Source: UBA6926 sp045562535
Lineage (GTDB): Bacteria > Chloroflexota > Dehalococcoidia > UBA6926
Direction: 5' to 3'
DNA length: 64,000 nucleotides
Assembly (NCBI GenBank): GCA_045562535.1
Contig: JBJKVP010000008.1
Location: 85,855 to 149,854, forward strand
Made by a program: the position numbers and the translations under genes. Every line of letters begins with the position of its first letter. Position 1 is the stretch's first letter. The notes under the pieces were generated by a model. The model worked only from the letters and a program-made list of their open reading frames with translations. It was not told where the DNA came from and searched no databases. Below, in pieces: positions 6,977 to 15,485 of this stretch.

Positions 6977-9205
6977 CTAATTAGATATTTGACGCCAAAT
7001 CTTGTCGGAGGTAAATGGCAAACTATAAAGTCTAATACCGATTGCATCTTCAATAGCATTTGCAATTGCCGGAGCAGTTGCAAGGTTGGAATGCTCTCCA
7101 ATACCTTTAACTTTATAAGCCCCTCTTCCTTCACTAGTCTCAACCAAAGATACTGTTAGAGCTGGAATATCTCTTTCAGTTGGGATCTTGAAATCCGCAA
7201 ATGAAGCGTTAGAAACTCTACCACTTTCATCCACATCTAGGTCTTCCATAACGGCGAAACCGTAAGCTCCTACCATTCCACCTTCAAGTTGGCTGTGAAA
7301 CCCAATTGGGTTGATGATTTTAGAAGTGTCATGAACCGCGGTTATTCGTGTTACTGACGCATCTCCTGTTTCTTCATCTATTTCAACCTCCGCTACTTGA
7401 GCGACAAAAGACGTGTATTGATTCGGAGCCATATCTTGTAAATCCCCATTACCTTTTACTGATCCTCCAGATCTCTTCGCAATCTCTTCCATAGAAATTT
7501 TCTCACTAGTTCTTTGGTTAACCAAAGAACCTTCTGAAAACTCCACTACCTCTTCATCCCATCCTTTGTATTCAGAGGCTAATTTTTTCAATTTCCCTTT
7601 GACATCATTAGACGCTAAAAGGGAAGCTTCACTAATTACATAGCTGCCTCTACTTCCTCCCACACCAGTATCAAAACCTACATCATCAGTGTTATAGGGA
7701 ACGATTGATATTCTATCCAAGGATATCTGCAGTTCATCTGCAATTACTTGCTGAAGCATGGTGTGGTTACCCATACCTGAATCGAAAATAGAATTATACG
7801 CGGTAACAGAGCCATCTTCATTAATGTCTAGGGCCACGTGCGTTTCGCCTCCAACTTGTGAACGATGCCCAAGCGCTATTCCTCGACCTACCCCTTTAGA
7901 TTTAGGCTTATCCCAGCCAGACGCTCTGACTGCCTCTTTAATTACTTCTTCAGCTTTTATATCCAAATAAGCATGCCCAACTGGGGTGGAATCTCCATCG
8001 TGAATAACATTCTTCAACCTAAATTCTATAGGATCCATATCTAGTTCTTTAGCGATAATATCCATATGGGATTCACCCGCAAATATACCCTGCACTTCTC
8101 CCGGTGACCTATGGAAACCGCAAGGAACGGTATTTGTATAGACTTGAAATGCATTAATTTTGACATTAGGGATATTATAAGGACCCGCGATTTCTGCTAT
8201 TCCGGGTAAGTTAGAACCAGGTACTGGCTTATACCCACCATATGCTCCGGAATTGAAATAAACCTCAGCCTCCCAGGCAGTCAAAGTTCCATCTTTTTTA
8301 ACACCAGCCTTAACTCTCATCGTAGACTCATGCCTAGGATTCATTGCTTGTAGTTCTTCGCTGTAGTCAAAGTTAAGTTTAACTGGGCGACCAGTCTTTT
8401 TTGCTAAAAAGTAGCAAACTGGTACTCCATTGATATCACCTTTCCCTCCAAAATCTCCACCTACATATGCGAAATTGATGGTGATTTGCTCAGGGGCAAC
8501 ACCTATAACCGACGCCAAAGAGTTCTTATTCGCGAATGGAGATTTAGACCCATTCCACACTTGAACTTGTCCGTCATCGTCAATCCACACAATCGTATTG
8601 TGTGGTTCTAGATAAGCCTGGTGAGTTCTTGGTGTTGTATACATTCGTTCAACAATCAGATCGGCTGCTTCAAAGCCAGCCGGCATATCACCATTTGCCC
8701 ATTCTGTCTCTGCAAAAATATTTGATGGTTTTTCTAATTGAGCAGGAACACCCTCATAAGAATTAAATTCAGGATGTAAAATAGGAGCTTCTTCCTCCAT
8801 CGAATCATCCATGGTCATAACTGCGGGTAATTCCTCATATTCAACTTCAATCAAACTTAAAGCAGATTCAGCAATATCTTCAGTTTCTGCTGCAACCGCT
8901 GCAATCTTATCTCCTATATATAATGCTTTATCCCATGCGAGAACTGGTTCATCTATCAGTCTTTTACCAAACCTCAGTCCTTGGACCTCGTCGGGTGTTA
9001 ATATTGCAACTACTCCAGGTAGTTCCAGAGCTTTAGACGTATCAATACTTTTTATGCTCGCGTGAGGATACGGTGACCGCAAAATTTTACACCACAGAGT
9101 GTCAGGTAATACTACATCGAGACTATATTTTCCTCTACCAGTAACTTTATCAGGCCCATCTTCTCGGCCTACAGGCTGCCCTACAACTTTCTCTAAAGAA
9201 GCCAT
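6977..9205 (-). CDS. Xanthine dehydrogenase/CO dehydrogenase-family molybdopterin-binding subunit
   Basis: A 742-residue large subunit of the molybdenum hydroxylase family. The N-terminal hammerhead domain starts VGQPVGREDGPDKVTGRGKYSLD, followed by the Mo-cofactor domains with GGDFGGKGD and GVGGSRGSYV. Near the C-terminus KGIGEHSN keeps the Glu that acts as general base in xanthine dehydrogenase. The loop before the active site reads GFHRSPGEVQ, matching neither the AYRCSFR of form I CO dehydrogenase nor the usual AYRGAGR of form II, so CO oxidation is unlikely. Such enzymes hydroxylate aldehydes, purines or N-heterocycles. The FAD and 2Fe-2S subunits that normally accompany it are absent from the neighbourhood. 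Start ATG 9205 is preceded by a GGAGG element. Confidence 0.85.
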   Translation of the reverse strand: MASLEKVVGQPVGREDGPDKVTGRGKYSLDVVLPDTLWCKILRSPYPHASIKSIDTSKALELPGVVAILTPDEVQGLRFGKRLIDEPVLAWDKALYIGDKIAAVAAETEDIAESALSLIEVEYEELPAVMTMDDSMEEEAPILHPEFNSYEGVPAQLEKPSNIFAETEWANGDMPAGFEAADLIVERMYTTPRTHQAYLEPHNTIVWIDDDGQVQVWNGSKSPFANKNSLASVIGVAPEQITINFAYVGGDFGGKGDINGVPVCYFLAKKTGRPVKLNFDYSEELQAMNPRHESTMRVKAGVKKDGTLTAWEAEVYFNSGAYGGYKPVPGSNLPGIAEIAGPYNIPNVKINAFQVYTNTVPCGFHRSPGEVQGIFAGESHMDIIAKELDMDPIEFRLKNVIHDGDSTPVGHAYLDIKAEEVIKEAVRASGWDKPKSKGVGRGIALGHRSQVGGETHVALDINEDGSVTAYNSIFDSGMGNHTMLQQVIADELQISLDRISIVPYNTDDVGFDTGVGGSRGSYVISEASLLASNDVKGKLKKLASEYKGWDEEVVEFSEGSLVNQRTSEKISMEEIAKRSGGSVKGNGDLQDMAPNQYTSFVAQVAEVEIDEETGDASVTRITAVHDTSKIINPIGFHSQLEGGMVGAYGFAVMEDLDVDESGRVSNASFADFKIPTERDIPALTVSLVETSEGRGAYKVKGIGEHSNLATAPAIANAIEDAIGIRLYSLPFTSDKIWRQISN

Positions 9206-9314
9206 CGTTCCTCCTATTTGTTCATGTTATTAGGGTGATTATACAAAAGTTCTTCATAAATCGTATCATGTTTATATTAATTATCACCTGATCACTAGTA
9301 AAGAGGTTAATTCT

Positions 9315-10754
9315 GTGCTCAATGCTATTCGGCAGTCGTCTAACCACAAATGGTTAGTATTGCTTAGTATTGGTTTTGGAATCGTAACCAATGGTATTGA
9401 TAATAGTTCTTTAAACCTTGCTCTACCAATTTTGTCTAGCATTTTCAACGTCGGAGCAGACGTAATCTTATGGTTAATATCAGCATTCATGGTAGTCGCA
9501 GTCGGCCTGGCTCTTACCTGGGGGAATTTTGGTGACACTTTTGGTAGAAAACGTATCTACATATCAGGATTTCTTTTGTTCGCAATCGGTTTACTGGTTT
9601 TAACATTCAGTACCAGTGTCACCCACCTAATTATCGGAAGAATTATCCAAGCTATCGGGCAATCCATGACAGTAACAAATGGATTTGCAATTGCGGTAGC
9701 CATGTTCCCAGAACGCCAAAGAGGGTTAGTTATCGGGCTTGTAGGGGCATCAGTTGGGGTAGGCTTATCTCTTGGCCCTATTTTCGGTGCTGTCATACTA
9801 GAGCAATTCGAGTGGAGAGCACTTTTCTGGACCAGGATCCCTCTAAGTTTACTAGCAATGGTGGTTGCAACAATTATAATTCCACAAGATCCAAAAATAT
9901 CTCTTGAAAAAAAGAATTTTGACTACCGTGGCGCAATACTGCTCTTCATAAGTTTAACGTCTTTTTTGATATATATTAACCGGCTTCCTGTAGAACCATT
10001 AACAAGTCGCATGATGTATGTTCTCCTTACGACTTTCGTCATATCAACTGCTGCTTTCTTGTTGAATGAAATAAAGAGCCGTAGCCCGGTTTTAGAACTA
10101 AGGTTGTTCAAGAATCGTTTCCTAGCGGTGTCTCTTGCGGTGCATTTTTTACATTTTCTAGGATACATGTTCATAATTTTTCTAATACCATTTTTCCTAT
10201 TACATGGAAAAAAGTTAGCTACCACTGAGATTGGTGTTTTATTAGCTTCAATACAAATTGTTAGACTGTTTATTGCACCAGCAGCAGGAATATTAACAGA
10301 TAGTATAGGTGCTAGAAGAATGGCTACATTCGGGCTATTTATTACAACTACTGGATTCGTCTTAATGTCACAGTTTGACTCGAACACCAGTTTTCAACTG
10401 ATCGCCATCGGCCTCATTATTACTGGGATAGGCGCCTCCATTTTCGACCCGTCTAATGAGCATGCAGTACTTGCTTCCATACCATCAGAAAAACTCGCAT
10501 CAGGAACTGCTCTTACTACAACAGCAAGGCAAGTAGGTTTTTCAATAAGCACAACGATAGCTGGAACAATGTACGCCTACCGTTTAAAGCATTACGAATC
10601 ATATCTAGATGATTCGACACTCTCGGTGACAACCGCATACCAAGAAGTAATTTTATTGGGACTTGTGATAATGGTAATCGCGACATTATTATCATATGCT
10701 CGCGGTGCACAGCAAAAGACCATTTGGTACACACATGAAAAAGAAATCGACTAG
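9315..10754 (+). CDS. MFS transporter, DHA2-like drug/H+ antiporter type (about 14 TM)
   Basis: A 479-residue membrane protein with about 14 hydrophobic segments. It carries DHA2-family hallmarks: WLISAFMVVAVGLAL in helix 2, the loop GNFGDTFGRKR after it, and motif C-like SVGVGLSLGPIFGAVI in helix 5. These proteins export small toxic or metabolic compounds in exchange for protons. GTG at 9315 is the likely start, with AGAGG eight bases upstream. It is divergent from the molybdenum hydroxylase gene and upstream of the methylmalonyl-CoA mutase cluster, but a 96-base gap containing a clear promoter separates it from that cluster. Substrate unknown. Confidence 0.85.
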   Translation: MLNAIRQSSNHKWLVLLSIGFGIVTNGIDNSSLNLALPILSSIFNVGADVILWLISAFMVVAVGLALTWGNFGDTFGRKRIYISGFLLFAIGLLVLTFSTSVTHLIIGRIIQAIGQSMTVTNGFAIAVAMFPERQRGLVIGLVGASVGVGLSLGPIFGAVILEQFEWRALFWTRIPLSLLAMVVATIIIPQDPKISLEKKNFDYRGAILLFISLTSFLIYINRLPVEPLTSRMMYVLLTTFVISTAAFLLNEIKSRSPVLELRLFKNRFLAVSLAVHFLHFLGYMFIIFLIPFFLLHGKKLATTEIGVLLASIQIVRLFIAPAAGILTDSIGARRMATFGLFITTTGFVLMSQFDSNTSFQLIAIGLIITGIGASIFDPSNEHAVLASIPSEKLASGTALTTTARQVGFSISTTIAGTMYAYRLKHYESYLDDSTLSVTTAYQEVILLGLVIMVIATLLSYARGAQQKTIWYTHEKEID

Positions 10755-10792
10755 ATTTATGAATACATTTATCATCAATACATCCAGAAATG

Positions 10793-10822
10793 TTGACATG
10801 ATTTCAATATCTAACCTATTCT
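10793..10822 (+). promoter_or_regulatory. Predicted promoter of the methylmalonyl-CoA mutase operon
   Basis: A perfect -35 TTGACA at 10793-10798 is followed after 18 bases by a -10-like TATTCT at 10817-10822. The mutase start lies about 30 bases further down. TTCTAG occurs twice here (at the -10 and about 16 bases later), which may be an operator or coincidence. Confidence 0.55.
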
Positions 10823-10853
10823 AGATTGGTTTGATTCTAGTTATTCAAATTTG

Positions 10854-12524
10854 ATGGGGGAGAAAGTGGAGAATCCAAAGAGCAAAAACGAATGGATTGA
10901 TAACGTATGGCGTCCAGCAGTTGAAAAACGAAAAGAAAGAGATACCAGTTTTTCGACTACCTCTGATATAGAAATAGAGCCGATTTATGGACCAGAGGAT
11001 ATACAAGATTCAAGCACTAATGATGAAATTGGTTACCCAGCACAATATCCCTATACCAGAGGTGTCCAGCCGACAATGTATAGAGGGCGACTTTGGACTA
11101 TGAGGCAATATTCCGGTTTTGCATCAGCTCAAGAAACAAACAGCAGATACCAATATTTATTAGACCAAGGGCAAACAGGCCTTTCAATGGCTTTCGATCT
11201 ACCTACTCAGACAGGATACGATTCAGATCACCCTATAGCTTTGGGGGAAGTGGGAAAAGTAGGAGTGCCAATATCCCATATGGAAGATATGGAGATCGTT
11301 TTCAACGACATCGATTTGTCCAAAGTCTCGACATCAATGACTATTAACGCTACCGCTTCAATTCTTCTAGCTTACTACATCGCTGTAGCAAAAAAACAAG
11401 GAGTACCCGCTAAAGATTTAAGAGGGACTATTCAAAACGATCTCTTAAAAGAATACGTCGCCAGAGGGACTTACATATATCCTCCAAAACCTTCTATGCG
11501 ATTAATAACCGATTTATTTGCCTATTGCGCCTCTGAAACCCCAAACTGGAACACAATATCAATTAGCGGTTACCACATGAGAGAGGCGGGATGCACGGCT
11601 GTTCAAGAGATAGCGTTCACCCTTTCTCATGCGATCGCGTACGTAGAAGCTGCCATAGCAGCAGGACTAGAGGTAGACGACTTTGCACCGCAACTGGCAT
11701 TCTTTTTTGTAGCGCAAAGTGACTTACTGGAGGAAGTAGCAAAATTCAGAGCAGCTAGAAGACTATGGGCAAAAATAATGGTTGAACGCTTTGGTTCAAA
11801 AAATCCAAGATCCCAAACTTTAAGATTCCATACTCAAACCGCAGGAGTAACGCTGACCGCCCAGCAGGTGGATAACAACGTAGTCCGATCAACACTTCAA
11901 GCTCTTTCAGCAGTATTAGGAGGCACACAGTCTTTACACGTAAATTCTAAAGATGAAGCTCTAGCGTTACCTACTGAGGAGGCAGTGACTGTGTCTCTTA
12001 GGACGCAACAAATATTAGCCCACGAGTCTGGCATAACAAATTCAATCGATCCTTTAGCTGGTTCCTATTTAATCGAAAACTTAACTAACCAATTGGAACA
12101 AGAAGCTAAAAAATATATAGAACAAATTGATAAACTTGGAGGGGCGGTCGTAGCCATCGAACAAGGGTTCCAACAAAGAGAAATTAATGAAGCGGCCTAC
12201 CAAATGCAACTCGAGATAGAAAAGGGAAGCAGATTAGTCGTCGGAGTGAATGCATTCCAATCAACGGAGGAACCCCCTATAGAGATATTGCGAATTGATC
12301 CGAAAGAAAGCGAGAATCAGATTGCGCGTCTGAACCATGTCAAGGCTAAAAGAAACTCATCTGAAGTAGAAGCAGCGCTAGCTAATTTAAGCAAAGTCGC
12401 TAGAAGTGAAGACAACACTATGCCAGCAATAATTGAGTGCGTAGAGGCTTTGGCTACAACGGGCGAAATTAGTGACGTTCTGAGAGAGATATTTGGGGTC
12501 CAAAAAGAAATGGTAGTCTTTTAA
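10854..12524 (+). CDS. Methylmalonyl-CoA mutase, catalytic (alpha, TIM-barrel) subunit
   Basis: About 556 residues, the length of the split-type large subunit (MCM alpha) that lacks a B12 domain. Recognisable parts are YPYTRGVQPTMYRGRLWTMR and YSGFASAQETN in the substrate tunnel, MAFDLPTQTGYDSD, TISISGYHMREAG, and the C-terminal GVNAFQ. The enzyme interconverts (R)-methylmalonyl-CoA and succinyl-CoA using adenosylcobalamin, which here must come from the separate B12 subunit at 14232. Between the two subunits lie two VOC genes, and all four are co-directional with short gaps. ATG 10854 or GTG 10866 could start translation; a GGGGGAG stretch overlaps the first. Isobutyryl-CoA mutase and other acyl-CoA mutases are close relatives, so substrate is inferred from context. 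Confidence 0.93.
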   Translation: MGEKVENPKSKNEWIDNVWRPAVEKRKERDTSFSTTSDIEIEPIYGPEDIQDSSTNDEIGYPAQYPYTRGVQPTMYRGRLWTMRQYSGFASAQETNSRYQYLLDQGQTGLSMAFDLPTQTGYDSDHPIALGEVGKVGVPISHMEDMEIVFNDIDLSKVSTSMTINATASILLAYYIAVAKKQGVPAKDLRGTIQNDLLKEYVARGTYIYPPKPSMRLITDLFAYCASETPNWNTISISGYHMREAGCTAVQEIAFTLSHAIAYVEAAIAAGLEVDDFAPQLAFFFVAQSDLLEEVAKFRAARRLWAKIMVERFGSKNPRSQTLRFHTQTAGVTLTAQQVDNNVVRSTLQALSAVLGGTQSLHVNSKDEALALPTEEAVTVSLRTQQILAHESGITNSIDPLAGSYLIENLTNQLEQEAKKYIEQIDKLGGAVVAIEQGFQQREINEAAYQMQLEIEKGSRLVVGVNAFQSTEEPPIEILRIDPKESENQIARLNHVKAKRNSSEVEAALANLSKVARSEDNTMPAIIECVEALATTGEISDVLREIFGVQKEMVVF

Positions 12525-12573
12525 GTTATGACCAGTAAAAATAGATAAAACAAATAAGGCAGGTTTTCGATAG

Positions 12574-13383
12574 ATGTTTAAAAGAATTGACCACATAGGA
12601 ATTGCAGTAAAAGATATATCCGAGGCTATAGAAAAATTTTCTACAGTATTAGGGCTAGAAGTAGCTAAACAAGAAGAGATAGAAGACCAACAGCTCATTG
12701 CTGCCCTAATACCCACAGCGAATGTAAGGTTTGAGCTCATGCAACCGACCGTACCTGATAGCGTGGTCGGTAAATTTCTGGAAAGACGAGGCGAAGGAAT
12801 TCACCATATATGTTTTGAAGTAGAAGATATCGCAAATGAAATAGAAACGCTGCAATCAAAAGACGTACAAGTTATCGGGGGTAGCCCAAGAGAAGGATTT
12901 GTAGGGGAAATCGAATTTATTCACCCTAAGTCTGCAAATGGCGTTCTTACAGAAATCGCTGAAGTTACTTTACGGACACCTACCGAAACAACAACAAGTG
13001 TTCATCACCTTCTTATCGCAACTCTAGACCGCGATGCAGCTGTAGATAACTGGGTAAACAGTTTCAGTTTAAAGTTAAATAGAAAAGCCGAGCGTGATGA
13101 TGCCCCATTAAAAACAGCGATGTTGGATGCAGGTAACTCGGAGATTGAATTCGTACAGCAAACAGCACCAACCGGACCAGTGATAAAACGTATAGAGTCT
13201 CAAGGGGAAGGTATATATGGCCTAGTCCTGGAAACGGATGATGCTAGCGCATTACAATCGAGAATCGAGAAGCATGGCATAAGAGTTATCGCAGATCAAC
13301 AGGGTGAAAATGTGGCAAGATTAATACATCCTTTAGACTTTTTTGGGACCTTAATCATGTTCAACAATAAAAAGGATACATAA
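12574..13383 (+). CDS. Two-domain VOC protein, methylmalonyl-CoA epimerase-like
   Basis: 269 residues formed by two consecutive vicinal-oxygen-chelate modules. The first (about 1-131) looks like a complete methylmalonyl-CoA epimerase: KRIDHIGIAVKDI with a metal His at residue 7, FELMQPT with the metal-position Gln, GIHHICFEV with the second His, and GVLTEIAEV with the Glu. The second module (about 145-265) starts SVHHLLIATLD and keeps IEFVQQT, but has GIYGLVLET and GTLIMFN where the second His and Glu should be, so its metal site is degenerate. Epimerisation of (S)- to (R)-methylmalonyl-CoA fits its place directly behind the mutase gene. A single-module epimerase is normally about 135-150 residues, so this is a fusion. 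The last codon overlaps the next start. Confidence 0.82.
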   Translation: MFKRIDHIGIAVKDISEAIEKFSTVLGLEVAKQEEIEDQQLIAALIPTANVRFELMQPTVPDSVVGKFLERRGEGIHHICFEVEDIANEIETLQSKDVQVIGGSPREGFVGEIEFIHPKSANGVLTEIAEVTLRTPTETTTSVHHLLIATLDRDAAVDNWVNSFSLKLNRKAERDDAPLKTAMLDAGNSEIEFVQQTAPTGPVIKRIESQGEGIYGLVLETDDASALQSRIEKHGIRVIADQQGENVARLIHPLDFFGTLIMFNNKKDT

Positions 13384-14210
13384 TGTCAATAAACAAAATT
13401 AAACATGTTTCAATATTGGTAAATGATATTCATGCTGCAGCTTCGAAAATCGAATCGGTACTAGGTATTTCGCCTGAAGAAAACAGCTTAAAGACTATAA
13501 GTATCGGCCAAACAATATCAATTCCTACAAAGAATGCTAACATCCAACTTATATCACCATCTCCAGGAGAATCTGACGCAGCGGTGCTTCTTTCAACCAG
13601 AGGAGAAGGCCTATACGACATCTGTATGGCAACAGACGACCTTGAGTCTCTACAAAAGCATATCGAATCTTCAGGGGCCAAATCATCTATTCATGAAAAT
13701 GAAATTTACAATAAGAAATCCATTTTGATGGAACCTGCGTCTACAGGCGGCACAAGGCTAAGTATTATTGAGGAGTCCGAAACCCCTCTTGACCCTAATA
13801 TCGAGGTCTCTCTACATCATGTGACTTTAAGAACTGAAAATATGAAAAAAGACCTGGAACTATGGTCCAATTTGTTTAGAATGCGAGTAAAAAGAACCGC
13901 CATATCTGAAAGTTATGAGATGGACACTGGATGGCTCGATACACAAAATAGCGAAGTTGAATTCGCAGAACAACTAAATTCAACGGGTCCCGTCGCAAAA
14001 GCCATAAAGATTTTTGGCAGTGGTTTGCACGCCATAGTTATAGAGAATAATGATAGCTCGGTCATTGCTAAAAGGGCCGAAGATAGAAATGTTCGAGTTA
14101 TCGTTGACAATGGAGATCCAGTTTTAACTGCCTTACACCCTTTGGATTTTGTCGGAACTCTCGTATTATTAACTGATGAAAATGCGAAACATGCCGGAGA
14201 AACAAAGTAA
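13383..14210 (+). CDS. Two-domain VOC protein, divergent epimerase paralogue
   Basis: 275 residues with the same two-module VOC architecture as its upstream neighbour, starting on the last base of that gene's stop codon. Metal-site positions are eroded. Module 1 has IKHVSILV (His kept), IQLISPSP, GLYDICMAT (His lost) and GTRLSIIEE. Module 2 has LHHVTLRTEN (His kept), VEFAEQL, GLHAIVIEN (His possible) and GTLVLLTD (Glu lost). It is probably a duplicate of the first gene that diverged after duplication. It may act as a partner chain of the epimerase, bind a CoA ester without catalysis, or use another chemistry. Its position between the mutase subunit genes implies a role in the same pathway. 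No closer function can be given. Confidence 0.65.
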   Translation: MSINKIKHVSILVNDIHAAASKIESVLGISPEENSLKTISIGQTISIPTKNANIQLISPSPGESDAAVLLSTRGEGLYDICMATDDLESLQKHIESSGAKSSIHENEIYNKKSILMEPASTGGTRLSIIEESETPLDPNIEVSLHHVTLRTENMKKDLELWSNLFRMRVKRTAISESYEMDTGWLDTQNSEVEFAEQLNSTGPVAKAIKIFGSGLHAIVIENNDSSVIAKRAEDRNVRVIVDNGDPVLTALHPLDFVGTLVLLTDENAKHAGETK

Positions 14211-14231
14211 TAGTAGTGAGGAGAATATTTC

Positions 14232-14624
14232 GTGTCTAGCACCACACCGAAAAGAATATTGATTGCCAAACCTGGCCTGGATGGCCACGACCGAGGCGCA
14301 AAAGTTGTCGCTAGAGGTTTGCGAGATGCAGGTTTCGAGGTCATATATACTGGCATAAGGCAAACCCCTGAAATGATAGTCCAAGCTGCTGTGCAAGAAG
14401 ACGTAGACGCGATCGGCTTAAGCATACTTTCAGGAGCACATTTAGATCTATTCCCAACAATCGTGGAAGGCTTGAAAAATGCAGGCCTGGAAGATGTGGC
14501 GATTTTCGCTGGAGGAATAATACCCAAGCAAGATTATGACGAGCTTGAATCTCTAGGAATCAAAGGAATATTTGGCCCTGGTACGAGTCTTGGAGATATA
14601 GTCTCGTATGTTAATGGGATCTGA
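14232..14624 (+). CDS. Methylmalonyl-CoA mutase, cobalamin-binding subunit
   Basis: A 130-residue stand-alone B12-binding domain. The base-off/His-on motif is DGHDRGAK (DxHxxG), with the lower-ligand His, preceded by the strand ILIAKPGL. The other cobalamin-contacting elements are GLSILSGAH and AGGIIPKQD. It pairs with the catalytic subunit encoded at 10854 to make a complete adenosylcobalamin-dependent mutase. This small-subunit form is typical of archaea and several deep bacterial lineages. The GTG start at 14232 has GAGGAG seven to eight bases upstream. It is the last gene of the mutase cluster, followed by a 76-base gap before the DUF177 gene. Confidence 0.95.
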   Translation: MSSTTPKRILIAKPGLDGHDRGAKVVARGLRDAGFEVIYTGIRQTPEMIVQAAVQEDVDAIGLSILSGAHLDLFPTIVEGLKNAGLEDVAIFAGGIIPKQDYDELESLGIKGIFGPGTSLGDIVSYVNGI

Positions 14625-14700
14625 TAGAGTTTTTTGACGGCCTAGGATCACTCCCTCTATAATTAAAAACAGTCATACAATTGAAAGAACACAACTTTTC

Positions 14701-15216
14701 GTGAAAATTAATATTGAATCCATAACTTCTGGGAAAATTGGTGAAAAATTCCAGCAAAATTTCACCTATAATATTAACTCGAGTAATAATAGGGTGGTTA
14801 AAGGCCAGATACTCGTTATGAAAACGAATTATGGTTTTGGAATCCATGCGGACTGCTCAACGATTCTACAGCGCACATGCGGCAGATGCTTGGACGATTT
14901 TGAATCGGCTCTGGAATTCAGTTTTGACGAACGGTTTTTGAAGGAAAGAGTTGAATCTATAGAAAATGAAGTGTCAAATACGGTGGATGCATTTACAATA
15001 GAAGCAGACGGTAATATTGACGTTTCACAAGCATTAGAACAATATTTAGTGTTAGAAACTCCGCTTAAAAGTATATGCAGGGATGATTGTAAAGGGCTAT
15101 GCCAACAATGCGGATCAAATTTAAACAGAGATAAATGCTCTTGCGCACCTAGGCTTTCACATCCAGCGTGGGAAAATTTAAGAGATTTATGGGAAAATAA
15201 AAAAGAACCAGTCTAA
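14701..15216 (+). CDS. DUF177 (YceD-like) protein preceding L32
   Basis: A 171-residue member of the DUF177/YceD family, almost always encoded just before rpmF. Family features seen are the N-terminal beta region (IESITSGKIGEK), TCGRCLDDFE with a CxxC pair, a long acidic middle, and a C-terminal zinc-ribbon-like CRDDCKGLCQQCGSNLN ending in a CSC. Members have been linked to 23S rRNA or large-subunit maturation and plastid ribosome assembly; the exact role here is unknown. The GTG start at 14701 fits family length although no strong ribosome-binding site precedes it. rpmF follows 33 bases downstream on the same strand, as expected. Confidence 0.87.
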   Translation: MKINIESITSGKIGEKFQQNFTYNINSSNNRVVKGQILVMKTNYGFGIHADCSTILQRTCGRCLDDFESALEFSFDERFLKERVESIENEVSNTVDAFTIEADGNIDVSQALEQYLVLETPLKSICRDDCKGLCQQCGSNLNRDKCSCAPRLSHPAWENLRDLWENKKEPV

Positions 15217-15249
15217 GATAATCAATACTAGAGTAAATGGAGGAAACTA

Positions 15250-15459
15250 ATGCCGCCACTTCCAAAAAGGCGAAGATCGAATACAAGGAATGCCAAAAGG
15301 CTTGCACATACCGCGATGAAATTGAAAAATTTATCAAGGTGCCCCGCATGTGATAATGCGAAGTTACCTCACCAAGCATGTCCATCATGTGGAACCTACA
15401 ATGGGCGTCAAGTTGTTCAACCAAAGACAAGATCCACAAACGAAAATATCGAAGAATAG
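15250..15459 (+). CDS. rpmF: Ribosomal protein bL32
   Basis: 69 residues with the full L32 signature: MPPLPKRRRS at the N-terminus, a basic NTRNAKRLAHTAMKL region, and a zinc ribbon with Cys31, Cys34, Cys44 and Cys47 (CPAC ... CPSCG). The protein ends TYNGRQVVQPK and a short acidic tail. It is a structural component of the 50S subunit near the peptidyl transferase region. All four cysteines are kept, so this is the zinc-containing (C+) form and not the zinc-independent paralogue made in zinc starvation. GGAGG lies upstream of ATG 15250. It sits between the DUF177 gene and fabD, the widespread rpmF-fab arrangement, here without plsX or fabH. Confidence 0.95.
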   Translation: MPPLPKRRRSNTRNAKRLAHTAMKLKNLSRCPACDNAKLPHQACPSCGTYNGRQVVQPKTRSTNENIEE

Positions 15460-15485
15460 CAGAAAATGAAGGAGTTAAAAATATA

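Noticed and set aside
6977..9205. Carbon monoxide dehydrogenase (CoxL)
   Set aside because: The active-site loop does not match form I or form II CoxL and no coxS/coxM neighbours are present.
9923..10387. Minus-strand open frame (154 codons) inside the DHA2-like MFS gene
   Set aside because: Antisense of hydrophobic helices gives an open frame by codon bias; its product is Asn/Lys/Thr-rich without motif.
13913..14527. Long minus-strand open frame (204 codons) opposite the VOC and B12-subunit genes
   Set aside because: The plus strand encodes well-conserved families over the same bases; the antisense product has no recognisable domain and no ribosome-binding site.
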